Below, one piece after another: positions 40,624-48,773 of a stretch of DNA of 48,773 bases. The DNA is from Oscillospiraceae bacterium (GTDB lineage: Bacteria > Bacillota > Clostridia > Oscillospirales > Ruminococcaceae): the NCBI GenBank assembly GCA_902766785.1, contig CACXEO010000055.1:1-48773 (forward strand). Reading direction: 5' to 3'. A program made the translations under genes and the position numbers. A model generated the notes under the pieces. The model did not search any database, had not been told where the DNA came from, and was given only the letters and a program-made list of their open reading frames with translations. Positions within the stretch are counted from its first letter, which is position 1. Each line of letters begins with the position of its first letter.

Positions 40624-41445
40624 CTACTGAACCCGGTTTTTCACTATTTTTCCGCTTCGTCCTTTGAAAAAACCAGCACATGCACAAGCGCCGGAAATAG
40701 CAATTACCCCTGACAGGTAATACCACATAAGATATGTAGTAGAAAGGGCATGCCACCAGTACCCCACTGCATCTAACAGCGAGGTTGCCACAATTGCTAT
40801 CCAAAGCATGAAAACAACGTGGTACAGTCCAATCGCCAGATCGACATACCACTTTGTACGGATCGCCAGCAGCGGGACGGCGGCAAGAAAGCCAATACCC
40901 GGCATGGTGATATCATACGGAACCGGGAACGACCAGCCAAGATCCATCCACCTCATCCTGACAAACCAGTCGCCAATCATAAATGCAAGATAACAAACCA
41001 ACAACAGTTTGACAACGCTTTTTACAACGTCCCATTTTACCGCGTGCTTACCCGCAAATTCCCGAAACCGTTCCCCTAAAAGGAACGACCCCGGCCGGCT
41101 TTTTTCCCAGGCAATCAGTTCCCTGACCAAAGAGACGCAGCCAAACACGGTAAAGGCCGAAAAAACAAACCAAAGATAAACCTGCGCGGAGTTCATCGCC
41201 GTAAAAAAAGACGCTTTACAAAAAAACCATAGAAAGCCGTGATAAAACCCAATCGCCAAATCAACATACCACTTTGCTGAAAGTGTAAAAAGAAAAACCG
41301 CCGCAACAGCGTTAACTGCAAAAATACAAATATAAACCAAAGGGCGTTCCGGCATTTCTCCTAACGCTCCAAACAGCGCCTGAATAACAAATGGAAAAAA
41401 TAAAAACAATATAAGCTGGATATCATTTTTATGCGCGGTTTTCAT
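40624..41445 (-). CDS. polytopic membrane protein with internal duplication, unknown function
   Basis: A 273-residue protein with about eight hydrophobic helices. It is built from two halves: AKWYVDLAIGFYHGFLW (about 58-74) recurs as TKWYVDLAIGLYHVVFMLW (about 199-217), each preceded by two helices and followed by two. A charged cytosolic stretch in the middle (WEKSRPGSFLLGERFREFAGKH) links them. I do not recognise the family. AGGAGG is 7 bases before the ATG. Stand-alone gene. Confidence 0.75.
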   Translation of the reverse strand: MKTAHKNDIQLILFLFFPFVIQALFGALGEMPERPLVYICIFAVNAVAAVFLFTLSAKWYVDLAIGFYHGFLWFFCKASFFTAMNSAQVYLWFVFSAFTVFGCVSLVRELIAWEKSRPGSFLLGERFREFAGKHAVKWDVVKSVVKLLLVCYLAFMIGDWFVRMRWMDLGWSFPVPYDITMPGIGFLAAVPLLAIRTKWYVDLAIGLYHVVFMLWIAIVATSLLDAVGYWWHALSTTYLMWYYLSGVIAISGACACAGFFKGRSGKIVKNRVQ

Positions 41446-41562
41446 CGCCCTTCCTCCTGTCGGTAATCATAAATACATTTAAATTTTACAACGATATTTA
41501 AACAAGGTCAACATATCTACAAAATACACAAGTAAAACAGGCGCCGCGCAGGATAAGAAACC

Positions 41563-42498
41563 CTAAATTCCCATCACCATCATCAAAACGGTCATGATGG
41601 CAATGCTGATGACAATTGAAACAGAACCAGCAAAACTCGCAAGGCCGGGATCGCCCTTCAGTTTTTCCGTAAAAGCGGGCGCAAGGGCGGAAACCGGAGC
41701 AAAAACCACAATGGCGAGCACCTGGCGGATTTGAAGTGAAAACGGGGTGCAGAAATAGAAGATTGCGGACAGGGCGCCCGCGGAGAGGTAACGGATGAAA
41801 AGGGTAATACCCACTGCCTTTAAATAGGACTTTTTGAGCTCGATTTTAAACATCATGCCGATCATCATCATGGCGGCAAAGCCGTTGGCCGCCGCAATGG
41901 TGGAGGAAAGGGTCACCACAGGCTCTGGAATCTTCACCTGAATGAGCGTCAGGATCAGCATCAGCAGATATGTAACAAAGGGCACCGAGGTAAAGAGGCG
42001 CTTGAAGATGGCTTTAATTCCCATCCGCTCCCCGTTCTCCCCGCCGATGGCGGCTGAGGCGATGGTATAACTCCCGCCGGAGCACATCAGGGAATTTCCA
42101 ACATCGAACATACAGGTGGCGACCACCCCGAACGCACCGAAAAAATTCTGGACAAACGGCAGGGTAAACGACCCGATGTTGTAGCCCGGACAACACATCA
42201 TATAAAACGCCCGCTCCTTTTTATCCTTCCGAAGCGAGGCGAGAAAGCCGAAAAAGATCATGACAAAATTGAGGCCGAAGCCGAGGACCGCCAGCAAAAA
42301 CAGGGAATCGTCCCGTTCAAATTTCGCAAAGCTGGTGATCACCGCCGCCGGCAGGGTCACATTGACGGCGATGGTGGTCATCACCTTATAATCGTTCTGC
42401 CCAAAAACATGAAACCTTTTTAACAGATACCCTAATATGATAATAATGACGAAGGATCCTGCTTTCAACAATACCTGTTCCATGAATGTAATTTTCAC
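41563..42498 (-). CDS. AEC family transporter
   Basis: A 311-residue membrane protein with ten predicted helices, typical of the auxin efflux carrier (AEC) family of organic-acid/other secondary transporters. Characteristic: the MTTIAVNVTLPAAVITSFAKFE stretch near 40-61, CCPGYNIGSFTLPFVQNFFG near 105, and a C-terminal APVSALAPAFTEKL. Start GTG at 42498 overlaps the HAD gene stop (GTGA), so translation is coupled; AGGAGT lies directly before. An internal ATG 15 bases later is an alternative. Substrate unknown. Confidence 0.93.
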   Translation of the reverse strand: MKITFMEQVLLKAGSFVIIIILGYLLKRFHVFGQNDYKVMTTIAVNVTLPAAVITSFAKFERDDSLFLLAVLGFGLNFVMIFFGFLASLRKDKKERAFYMMCCPGYNIGSFTLPFVQNFFGAFGVVATCMFDVGNSLMCSGGSYTIASAAIGGENGERMGIKAIFKRLFTSVPFVTYLLMLILTLIQVKIPEPVVTLSSTIAAANGFAAMMMIGMMFKIELKKSYLKAVGITLFIRYLSAGALSAIFYFCTPFSLQIRQVLAIVVFAPVSALAPAFTEKLKGDPGLASFAGSVSIVISIAIMTVLMMVMGI

Positions 42499-43190
42499 AC
42501 TCCTGTATGATTTAATACGTCTTTTAGTTCGTTAAGTTCATGAATTTCAAAAGTGGGGCAAGGCCCCTTATCTCTTTTGAGCCGCGCTGGATTGTACCAG
42601 CAGGTGTCTATCCCGGCGTTGACCCCTCCCTGAATGTCTGAGGTGAGCGAATCACCTACAATCAGCGCCTCCTGCCGCGAAAAAGGAATTCGTTCAAACA
42701 CAGCGTCAAAAAAGGCGGCGTTGGGTTTTGGCGCGCCCAATTCTTCAGAGATGAAAACACCCCGCACCCACCGGCCAATCCCTGCATTGTGGATCCGGCT
42801 GTACTGCGTTTGTGCCGTTCCGTTTGTAACAATATAGAGCCTGTATGTTCCGCTGAGTTCTTGGCAGAGCTCGACCGCTCCCGGTATTGTTTGAGCCCCC
42901 TCTCCAAGCGCGACGCGGTAAAGCCGTTCCGCCTTAAGTCCGTCAGCCCGGCAATTCAAAGTCTTAAAAAGCCTTACAAACCTCTGGTCCCAGATCATCT
43001 GCTTGGTAATCTCCCCCCGCTCATGGGCGAGCCACAGTTCCCTGTTAATCGCAGAATATTGTGCCAGAACAGAGTCGTCGGCCGACAGGCCCAGTCTTTG
43101 AAACACCTTTTTGACCGATTCCCGCTCGTTTACCTGAAAATCGAGTAAAGTGTCGTCCGCGTCCAACAGCAATGCTTTATATTTTCCCAT
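42495..43190 (-). CDS. yjjG: YjjG family noncanonical pyrimidine nucleotidase (HAD hydrolase)
   Basis: A 231-residue HAD phosphatase. Motif I LLLDADDTLLDF (7-18), motif II VTNGT (about 120), motif III Lys in GAPKPN (about 153), motif IV IVGDSLTSDIQGG (about 176-188). Closest in pattern to YjjG/YfnB, which dephosphorylate noncanonical pyrimidine nucleotides (house-cleaning). Note DADDTLLDF, with Ala at the position after the nucleophile, as in YjjG proteins. Second to last of the minus-strand operon; next to the AEC transporter. Confidence 0.92.
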   Translation of the reverse strand: MGKYKALLLDADDTLLDFQVNERESVKKVFQRLGLSADDSVLAQYSAINRELWLAHERGEITKQMIWDQRFVRLFKTLNCRADGLKAERLYRVALGEGAQTIPGAVELCQELSGTYRLYIVTNGTAQTQYSRIHNAGIGRWVRGVFISEELGAPKPNAAFFDAVFERIPFSRQEALIVGDSLTSDIQGGVNAGIDTCWYNPARLKRDKGPCPTFEIHELNELKDVLNHTGV

Positions 43191-43284
43191 TTCGTCCCGC
43201 CTTTCCGCTGCCGTTCTATCACAATGTATGTCCCCTGCGGCGGGATCATGCTTTCATGGGCAAACGAAGCGCGGCCTTTTCCAG

Positions 43285-44114
43285 TCATTTCTGCGGCTGG
43301 CAGTTCGGGCAGAAGTAGACATTGCCGCCCAGGTACGCCTGCCGGACGAGCACTCCGCCGCATACGGGGCAAGGATTCTTCCATGTTTTCGCGGATAAAA
43401 CCGTCCCGTAGCCGCCCGGGTTTCCATATAAATCTTTTTCCGTGTCCCGTCCGCCTTTCAGTGTCATTTCAGCCAGCGTTTCCTTAACGCTCCGGTAAAG
43501 GCTGCCCAGGCCGGCGCTGGTGATACCGCCCACCTTGTTCTTGGGATGGATACCCGCGCGGAAGAGGATATCCTGCAGCACGCCATTTCCAAGGCCCGGT
43601 ATTCTCTGCTCCGTTGCCAGAAAACCCTTGGCGCTCATGGCGGGCTTCACCCCGGACAGAAGCCCCTCAAAATAGGCTTCTGTAAACTCCGCCGAAAGCG
43701 GGGACGGCTTTTCGCGCGCAATCATATAATACGGGTTATCGTCATTTGCTCCAGCACGAAAAGCGTAGAGCAGGCCGTACATTTGAACCGTTGCGGCTAC
43801 GGAAGAACCGTCGTCAAACTCCAGCAGCAGCTGGTGTTTTTCCGGCCGCTTTTCCCCCGCAGGCAGGCAGCGCAGGTTCACACCATCCCCGAAAAGCAAA
43901 CGTTTTTTTCCCGCGCTTATTTCAACCATTCCTCCGTTGGCCGCCGCGCCGTCAATCCGTGCACCGGAAAGGAACGCCGCATACTTTTCAGGCTGCCATA
44001 ATAGAACGCAAACCCGTGCGGGCTATGCCCCGCTTCGGCCTTCATAATTGCCCTGCCGGTAAACCGTTCCGACAGCTGGCGGGCCAGGGTATTGCTCTCA
44101 GGTATTTCAAGCAT
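43285..44114 (-). pseudogene. Fpg/Nei family DNA glycosylase (endonuclease VIII-like), frameshifted
   Basis: Two frames together encode a roughly 275-residue DNA glycosylase/AP lyase for oxidised bases. The N-terminal frame (from ATG 44114, AGGAGG upstream) gives MLEIPESNTLARQLSERFTG and continues to FAFYYG, then shifts. The second frame from about 43990 gives KYAAFLSGARIDGAAANGG and runs to 43285, including GIHPKNKVG, LYGNPGGYG and the C-terminal zinc finger CPVCGG...FCPNC. The break lies in AGCCTGAAAAG (about 43985-43995): one extra C would restore AGC-CCT-GAA-AAG and a continuous frame. Either a real single-base loss or an assembly/sequencing error. Otherwise both parts look intact. Confidence 0.85.
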
Positions 44115-44126
44115 AGTTCTTCCTCC

Positions 44127-44648
44127 TCAGTTTCCCGTTTTTTCCACACAGAATAAAATATGAGGCATATCCACGTTATAGTAATGCTTTACAAAGGTTC
44201 CAACCGGCTTCATACCGTTACGAAGCGCGACATTCTGCGAAGCAGTATTGCTGTCCCGGATAATGGAATAGACCCGGGGCTCGTTAAGCTCTTCAAAGGC
44301 GTAATTTTTGCAGGTAACCGCTGCCTCAGTCGCGTAGCCTTTGTGCCAGTGGCGCTTTTTAAACAGGTAGCCGATTTCCAACACTTGTTCCCCTTTAAAA
44401 TCCTGCATGGTCAGCCCTGCCTGGCCAACCATTTCGCCGGTTTCTTTGAGCACCGCCGCCCAAAGCCCAAACCGGTGCCCATACTCCTCATAACGGGCTA
44501 GCTGCCTGTCAAGCCATTCTCGTACTTCCTCGTCACTGAAGGCGTGTTCATAAGCGTACATAACTTCTGCATCCTGTAATATTTCACACAGGTCATCCCA
44601 GTCGTTTTCCGTCATCTCCCGCAGGAGAAGATGCTGCGTCTCCAACAT
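44127..44648 (-). CDS. GNAT N-acetyltransferase (RimJ/RimL-like)
   Basis: A 173-residue acetyltransferase: starts MLETQHLLLREMTENDWDDLCEIL, contains EIGYLFKKRHWHKGYATEAA (acetyl-CoA loop, about 92-111) and ends PRVYSIIRDSNTASQNVALRNGMKPVG. Typical of the RimJ/RimL group, acting on small molecules or protein N-termini; target unknown. AAGGAGG precedes the ATG and overlaps the stop of the preceding GNAT gene, so the two are an operon. Confidence 0.93.
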   Translation of the reverse strand: MLETQHLLLREMTENDWDDLCEILQDAEVMYAYEHAFSDEEVREWLDRQLARYEEYGHRFGLWAAVLKETGEMVGQAGLTMQDFKGEQVLEIGYLFKKRHWHKGYATEAAVTCKNYAFEELNEPRVYSIIRDSNTASQNVALRNGMKPVGTFVKHYYNVDMPHILFCVEKTGN

Positions 44649-44661
44649 GGCAATTCCTCCT

Positions 44662-45123
44662 TTACAGTTTCAGCATCATAAGTGGGCTGCAAAATTCAAA
44701 GCCGAGGGCGGAATAAAGCGCTTCTCCCTCTTTTGAAGGATGAAGCAAAACACCATGGCACCCCCTCTTTTCCGCCTCCGCTTCCAGCAGCGATAAAATA
44801 CGGGTAGCAATCCCCCGCCGCCGCCAACCGGGCTCTACAAAAACACTGGTAATATACGCGTTGATTCCCTCAGGATTATGAAATGAGGGAACACTGCGGT
44901 AAAAAAACACCGTTCCCTGCCCCACTGTTTTCCCCTCAGCTTCAGCTATTACGCAACGGCAGGTTTTCTCTGCAAGCGCATCTCTGAAATAACTGACAAG
45001 CAGCTGTTCTATTTTGGCAGGCTCTTGTGAAACAGAGTCACCGGAAACCGCCTTTAAAAAGGCAAGGCGCTGCTTTGCCAAATACAGTTCCTCCCCTTTT
45101 TCCGCAAAGCGGAACTTTACCAT
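44662..45123 (-). CDS. GNAT N-acetyltransferase
   Basis: A 153-residue acetyltransferase: VKFRFAEKGEELYL at the start, then VIAEAEGKTVGQGTVFFYRS, AYITSVFVEPGWRRRGIATRIL (acetyl-CoA loop, about 90-111), and GVLLHPSKEGEALYSALGF at the end. It belongs to the small, single-domain GNATs; substrate unknown. It is the first gene of the minus-strand operon running to 41563. Weak GGTGA ribosome site before the ATG. Confidence 0.92.
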   Translation of the reverse strand: MVKFRFAEKGEELYLAKQRLAFLKAVSGDSVSQEPAKIEQLLVSYFRDALAEKTCRCVIAEAEGKTVGQGTVFFYRSVPSFHNPEGINAYITSVFVEPGWRRRGIATRILSLLEAEAEKRGCHGVLLHPSKEGEALYSALGFEFCSPLMMLKL

Positions 45124-46098
45124 CTGCTATTCACCGCCGTTTAGTCAATCAAATATAATTCTGCTCTATACAGCAGATACTTTTTTGTACAAAAAGAAAA
45201 ACGAGCGCCTTACACACCGGTAAAAAAATACACACTAAATATCTGCACATTTTGCCGCGTTCGAATACCATTTTTATTTTACCTGTAAACAGGAAAAAAG
45301 TCGAGTGTTTTGCTATAAAAAACAGCGTGTCCATCCATATTCCTCATCAAAAAAGCAGGCCCTCGCGGATAAGCTTACGCACTTTTTCGTTGTCATAATT
45401 GTGGATCCGGCACAGCCCCATGATATAGACGACCTTCTCTATATCGCCTGATGTTACAAGCGTTTTTCTAAGCAGAAGAGAAAGGCACTTTTTGGCTTAT
45501 TGTGAGGATGAGTATGACAACGACAGAAACCAGAAGAAAAATTGTTTTCCACAATTATTCTTCTGGTTTCTCGTCTAAAAGCCACTCTTGCTTCGGCGCT
45601 CTGCCTGAAACCTTTCAGGTCTATTTCAGCTCGATTGCGGCTACTTTCGGAGAGAACTGCACCTTGGCAGGAACAACGCCCTTATCGTGGCGGCCTAAAA
45701 TTTTCACCCAAAACAAGGTCAAAATAGTTGTCCTCAAAAAGCCAACCAAACGCGCCGCCGTCCCATGGTCAAGGCAGGTCTCGTTTCTGCCATTTTTTAT
45801 ACAGTCCATCAGCTTCACCTCTATTTTATATTCTAGAAAAGCAGGCTCATTTTTCCAGTAACACTCCCTAGAGGTACTGCCGCAACTGGATAATACCAAA
45901 ATCACAAAACTCTTCTGTTCTTCCAATATCCCGGGGCGGGGCGGCCTTTTAAGTCACGCCATTCCAGGCATGCGTCGGTTGCGCGTACCTTCTTATTCCA
46001 CCGCTCGCACCGCAGCAGCGTGATCCATTTCCCGCCGGATTTAATCCTTCCCGCTATCCTGCCTGCGTTTTTACAGGTTCCACAGATTTCCACTTTCA
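45124..46098. other. gene-poor stretch with decayed coding remnants
   Basis: About 1 kb with no convincing intact gene. On the minus strand a 49-codon open stretch (about 45350-45496) reads like the C-terminal end of a protein (KTLVTSGDIEKVVYIMGLC, ending REGLLF-stop) but has no start. Frames of 100-120 codons on both strands at 45502-45926 show no recognisable family or codon pattern. A near-perfect 21-base inverted repeat lies at 45525-45571. Probably an old mobile or accessory insertion that has decayed; its identity is not determinable from sequence alone. Confidence 0.4.
45525..45571. repeat. 21-bp inverted repeat with 5-base loop
   Basis: The left arm begins AGAAACCAGAAGAA (45525-45545) and pairs with 45551-45571 (20 of 21 positions). 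It has no T-run like a simple terminator and lies within the decayed stretch. Confidence 0.8.
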
Positions 46099-46099
46099 T
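45902..46099 (-). CDS. possible small Cys-containing protein
   Basis: A 65-residue frame starting MKVEICGTCKNAGR, with further Cys in LLRCERWNK and TDACLEW; the spacing (CxxC, then two single Cys) could hold a metal. Basic and Trp-rich. No recognised family. The ribosome site is weak (TGGTG directly before ATG). Its location at the edge of the decayed stretch means it may be a remnant. Reported because composition looks more coding-like than its surroundings. Confidence 0.35.
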   Translation of the reverse strand: MKVEICGTCKNAGRIAGRIKSGGKWITLLRCERWNKKVRATDACLEWRDLKGRPAPGYWKNRRVL

Positions 46100-46213
46100 C
46101 ACCAGTAGTAGGATATGCCGCAGAATTCGAATCATTCCGGTGTTCTTTCCGCGTTAGCGGTTTTTCCTTCTTTTTCGGGATATACTAATACAAAACAGCA
46201 AGGCGGTGAAAAA

Positions 46214-46345
46214 ATGGCAAAAAAAGGAATGAAACGCCCTGAAGTGACCCATACCAAACCCAAAAATGAAGTAGATCCGGTGCCGGAACTCCAGGGAAAG
46301 GCAAAGCATTCTAAGGAAAAAGCAAAACCGATTGTTAAACCGTAA
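46214..46345 (+). CDS. small basic conserved-type protein
   Basis: A 43-residue, Lys-rich protein: MAKKGMKRPEVTHTKPKNE, then VPELQGKAKHSKEKAKPI. The VPELQGKAKxxKEKAxPI ending resembles short uncharacterised proteins seen in Clostridia; I recall this only loosely. The ribosome site is AAGGCGGTG before the ATG. A terminator hairpin follows directly (GCCGTCC/GGACGGC, TTTTT, 46352-46378), which supports a real short transcript. Function unknown. Confidence 0.7.
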   Translation: MAKKGMKRPEVTHTKPKNEVDPVPELQGKAKHSKEKAKPIVKP

Positions 46346-46351
46346 AACTGC

Positions 46352-46378
46352 GCCGTCCCTTTCCAAGGACGGCTTTTT
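46352..46378 (+). terminator. terminator after the small basic protein gene
   Basis: GCCGTCC, 8-base loop, GGACGGC, TTTTT. Confidence 0.85.
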
Positions 46379-46447
46379 ACTGTCAGCATCTTTTTACAAA
46401 GTCATTTTGCCCGTTTTAGCCTCATAAGATGGGTTGGGGTGATGAAG

Positions 46448-47122
46448 ATGCGAGCGTCAGACATTATATATGCCATGGAACTTTCAGGAATCGCGTACCA
46501 TAACACTCAACCCATTTTTCCACAAGGGAGTATCAGTGTCATTAACGACCCTGATACCGACGTACAGTGTTACCTGCGCCGTACAGGATGCACACTTTTT
46601 ATCACTTTCCGTGGTTCTAATTCCTGCCGGGACTGGCAAACCGATCTGGCTTTCTGCCAAAAGGCCGTTCCTTATGGTAACACCGCATCCAAAATAAGAG
46701 TACATACCGGATTTCTGGAATCCTATAAATCCCCTGCTGTTAGGGATGTCATCCATGCTATGGTTTCCAGGGATATTACGGAAATAAAGGTGTCCGGCCA
46801 CTCGTTGGGAGCAGCGCTAGCAGTCTTATGCAGTATTGACTTGCAATACAACTTTCCCAGACGGGATATCGAAGTTCTGGTCTTCGGCTGTCCCCGGGTA
46901 GGAAACCGTGCGTTTCGGAATTCCTACAACAAACGAATTTTCAAAATGCTGCGGATTGAAAACGGAAATGACATCGTTACCAAAATTCCCCCTTCCATCA
47001 TGGGATACCGGCACGTTGGGGAAAGCCTGCATATCGGTGGGCCGAGGCTTCCAGGTTTGTTTTCTCTTAAAAACCACATTCCGCAATCCTACTACAGCCG
47101 TATCATAAGCCGGTTTGGATAG
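46448..47122 (+). CDS. class 3 lipase family alpha/beta hydrolase
   Basis: A 224-residue protein of the lipase class 3 fold. FITFRGSNSCRDWQTDLAF (about 52-70) is the family's oxyanion/lid region. The nucleophile elbow is KVSGHSLGAALAVL (Ser in GHSLG, about residue 120). VFGCPRVGNRAF follows the next strand, then NDIVTKIPP with the likely catalytic Asp, and a late His (YRHVG or the NHIPQSYY segment). There is no signal peptide, so it is intracellular or phage/accessory-like. The start is uncertain among ATG 46442, 46448 and GTG 46439; GGGGTGAT before 46448 matches the ribosome site best. Confidence 0.92.
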   Translation: MRASDIIYAMELSGIAYHNTQPIFPQGSISVINDPDTDVQCYLRRTGCTLFITFRGSNSCRDWQTDLAFCQKAVPYGNTASKIRVHTGFLESYKSPAVRDVIHAMVSRDITEIKVSGHSLGAALAVLCSIDLQYNFPRRDIEVLVFGCPRVGNRAFRNSYNKRIFKMLRIENGNDIVTKIPPSIMGYRHVGESLHIGGPRLPGLFSLKNHIPQSYYSRIISRFG

Positions 47123-47127
47123 TCAAA

Positions 47128-47168
47128 AGCAGAGCCGAATCCTCAAGTTGGATTCGGCTCTGCTCTTA
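47128..47168. terminator. bidirectional terminator between lipase and O-antigen ligase-like genes
   Basis: Perfect 15-base stem AGCAGAGCCGAATCC/GGATTCGGCTCTGCT with a short loop; A/T rich flanks on both strands. Confidence 0.9.
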
Positions 47169-47185
47169 ATCAATTTTAAATATAT

Positions 47186-48773
47186 TTATTTTGGCACCAG
47201 CGCCTTAGTCCTAAAAGACGAAATCTTCGCACGCATATCGTCTTGATTTGCCTTAATCATTTGAACGGCACGCGGCGGCGAAAGCCCTTGCCTGTAATAG
47301 AACCGCTTATAGCCAATCACATCAGAAGAACGGCCTGCAGTTAGATCTGAAAAATTATGAACCATTTCTTTCTGATAGGCGGGAAGAATATAAGTGTATT
47401 CCGGTCGATAGTGGCTTCCAACGGGAATTGCAGAACGGTTGTCAACAGCAACCTCCTGCCACTCGTATTCAGCAATGAAGGATGCGGTATGACCCATGAG
47501 CATCCAGAATATTACCACCATAAAAGTAATATCAAACAGCATTGCCTTTTCAAATAGGCTGAACACGCAGTACGCCACTAGAACTGCGACAAGGGCGGGA
47601 AATTCTTTTAGGTTCCCGCTCCGGTTGCGGCGAAGAAAATGAACAAGCCTTTTTCCAAACATCAGGATAAAGGCCATAAATACAGCCAGCCCCACAATAC
47701 CGTTAGAAATCAGGATTGTCAAATACCCATTGTGGAGATCGTGGAATGCAAAGCCATCCACAATATACTTTTCGCCATACGGTATAATATTTCCTTTTCC
47801 TACCCCCAACAAGGGGAATTTCTCAAACAAAACCATGGATTTTTTCAGAGAATCAATGCGGCCGCTTGAAAGTTCATAATCCTCCAACCGTCCAATTTCA
47901 ATATCCCGATCGTTGGACCCTTCTAGCTTATCGGCTCCGCTGGTCATTCCAATTCCAGTGAAAACCCTCATATTATCCGTGGCGTTAATCAATCCCGATA
48001 CACCTGTCTGGCTGATGATGCGAAGGCCCAAACTGGAACCGGCAATTAAGCCACAGCAGAAAACAAGCGCTGCTCCGCGCGCGACTGTCTTTTTAGAGAA
48101 AGAACCGGCGTTTTTCTGGTAAAACCGGCAAAACAAATAAACACAGATATACACGACCGCAAATACAAGCGATGAGTTTGAATCAGACAGTAAAAGGCTA
48201 ATGGTATTTGCCGCAAAACAGGAAATTATGATCCAAAGAGGGAGCACTCTTTTGCCATTTACAGCCAAGCGGTTCCTCTTCATCAAAATATGGCAGCAAG
48301 CCATTCCAGCTACCGAACAAAACGCCGCGAGATTGGGATTGGTATAAACACCGGTAAAACGGTTATCCATAATACCAAAAACATATCCCCCGAAATAGAA
48401 ACGGCCAGTCGGCGCAAACAGTACAAACATAAGGCCCATAACAGCCAGTGCCGTAGAAAGATAGACAATAAGCTTTAAAGACCGATCTATCTCAGCGCGA
48501 ACCTTTTGGCGGTCCGGCTCCGAATGCATTCCATAAAACAGAAAGAAACAAATCGCCGCGTGATAGAGCATAACAAAGTTCACGGCAAAATTACTGTCAA
48601 TATTAATAAGGACAGTATAGAGCCCTGCAGCCAAAAAAACTGTCAGAACAGCAAGTTGTTTAACACAGCGAAAATTTTTGCGGACCAAAAACATATCGAC
48701 CAAAATAACAAGGGACCAAAGAAAAATTAGAATATTTACTGCCACACCGGCAATATTCCAAAAACAAACGGAA
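47186..48773 (-). CDS. O-antigen ligase family membrane protein, 5' end cut by the window
   Basis: At least 519 residues (GTG at 48745 is the first start inside), but the frame stays open to the right edge and the extra codons are still hydrophobic, so the true start lies outside. About ten to twelve helices. The long extracytoplasmic loop between helices carries the family pattern DSLKKSMVLFEKFPLLGVGKGN and FHDLHNGYLTILISNGIVGL, seen in Wzy/WaaL polymerases and ligases of surface polysaccharides. The cytosolic C-terminal tail (about 100 residues, ending FRTKALVPK) is unusual. In this Gram-positive it would join or polymerise cell-wall or exopolysaccharide units. Confidence 0.88.
   Translation of the reverse strand, partial: SVCFWNIAGVAVNILIFLWSLVILVDMFLVRKNFRCVKQLAVLTVFLAAGLYTVLINIDSNFAVNFVMLYHAAICFFLFYGMHSEPDRQKVRAEIDRSLKLIVYLSTALAVMGLMFVLFAPTGRFYFGGYVFGIMDNRFTGVYTNPNLAAFCSVAGMACCHILMKRNRLAVNGKRVLPLWIIISCFAANTISLLLSDSNSSLVFAVVYICVYLFCRFYQKNAGSFSKKTVARGAALVFCCGLIAGSSLGLRIISQTGVSGLINATDNMRVFTGIGMTSGADKLEGSNDRDIEIGRLEDYELSSGRIDSLKKSMVLFEKFPLLGVGKGNIIPYGEKYIVDGFAFHDLHNGYLTILISNGIVGLAVFMAFILMFGKRLVHFLRRNRSGNLKEFPALVAVLVAYCVFSLFEKAMLFDITFMVVIFWMLMGHTASFIAEYEWQEVAVDNRSAIPVGSHYRPEYTYILPAYQKEMVHNFSDLTAGRSSDVIGYKRFYYRQGLSPPRAVQMIKANQDDMRAKISSFRTKALVPK

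Noticed and set aside
45502..45926. 119- and 101-codon frames on opposite strands as genes
   Set aside because: Neither has a family pattern, convincing ribosome site or coding-like composition; one crosses the 21-bp inverted repeat.

Overview
The window looks like a chromosomal segment of an anaerobic, low-GC-lineage but moderately GC-rich Clostridia bacterium (Oscillospiraceae/Ruminococcaceae type). Evidence: AGGAGG ribosome sites throughout, frequent TTG/GTG starts, TTGACA/TATAAT promoters, hairpin-plus-T terminators, a Gram-positive RND pump, FeoAB with the small Cys-rich Feo protein, group II ECF transport, BioY, and a possible sortase-type surface anchor. No rRNA, tRNA, CRISPR array, prophage or intact insertion sequence was seen.

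Layout. 0.3-4 kb: a fucose/arabinose isomerase-family protein and an IlvD/Edd-family dehydratase (sugar-acid metabolism). 4-10 kb: a membrane-anchored protein of unknown function, a DtxR/MntR-type metalloregulator, and an RND exporter with its TetR repressor and a perfect 24-bp palindromic operator. 10-17 kb: CapA-family protein, 4-alpha-glucanotransferase, YwaF-like membrane protein, the ribosome-associated GTPase BipA behind a long structured leader, and a DUF2975/HTH pair. 17-21 kb: an SsuABC/TauABC-type ABC importer divergent from quinolinate synthase NadA. 21-25 kb: two small divergent HTH regulators, a SHOCT protein, an acetyltransferase and a beta-helix glycosidase. 25-28 kb: feoA-feoB-Cys-rich protein operon.

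28-36 kb is the most interesting part. ApbE (flavin transferase), a NusG_II-domain membrane protein and a Gx-transporter-family membrane protein form a flavin/electron-transfer-like group. Directly after it a promoter and cobalamin riboswitch control a five-gene operon: secreted alpha/alpha-toroid protein, EcfT, a fused double EcfA ATPase, an ECF S component and a membrane-tethered DUF4430 protein. The toroid and the DUF4430 fold correspond to the two domains of animal intrinsic factor/transcobalamin. The operon therefore looks like a corrinoid importer with a two-piece, intrinsic-factor-like capture device on the cell surface.

36-48.8 kb: zinc-ribbon protein, BioY with a BirA-like operator, DUF1284 protein, EamA transporter, a decayed beta-carbonic anhydrase, adenine deaminase, then a minus-strand run (two acetyltransferases, a frameshifted Fpg/Nei glycosylase, YjjG-type HAD phosphatase, AEC transporter). 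A gene-poor 1 kb with remnants follows, then a small basic protein, a class 3 lipase and an O-antigen-ligase-type membrane protein cut by the right edge.
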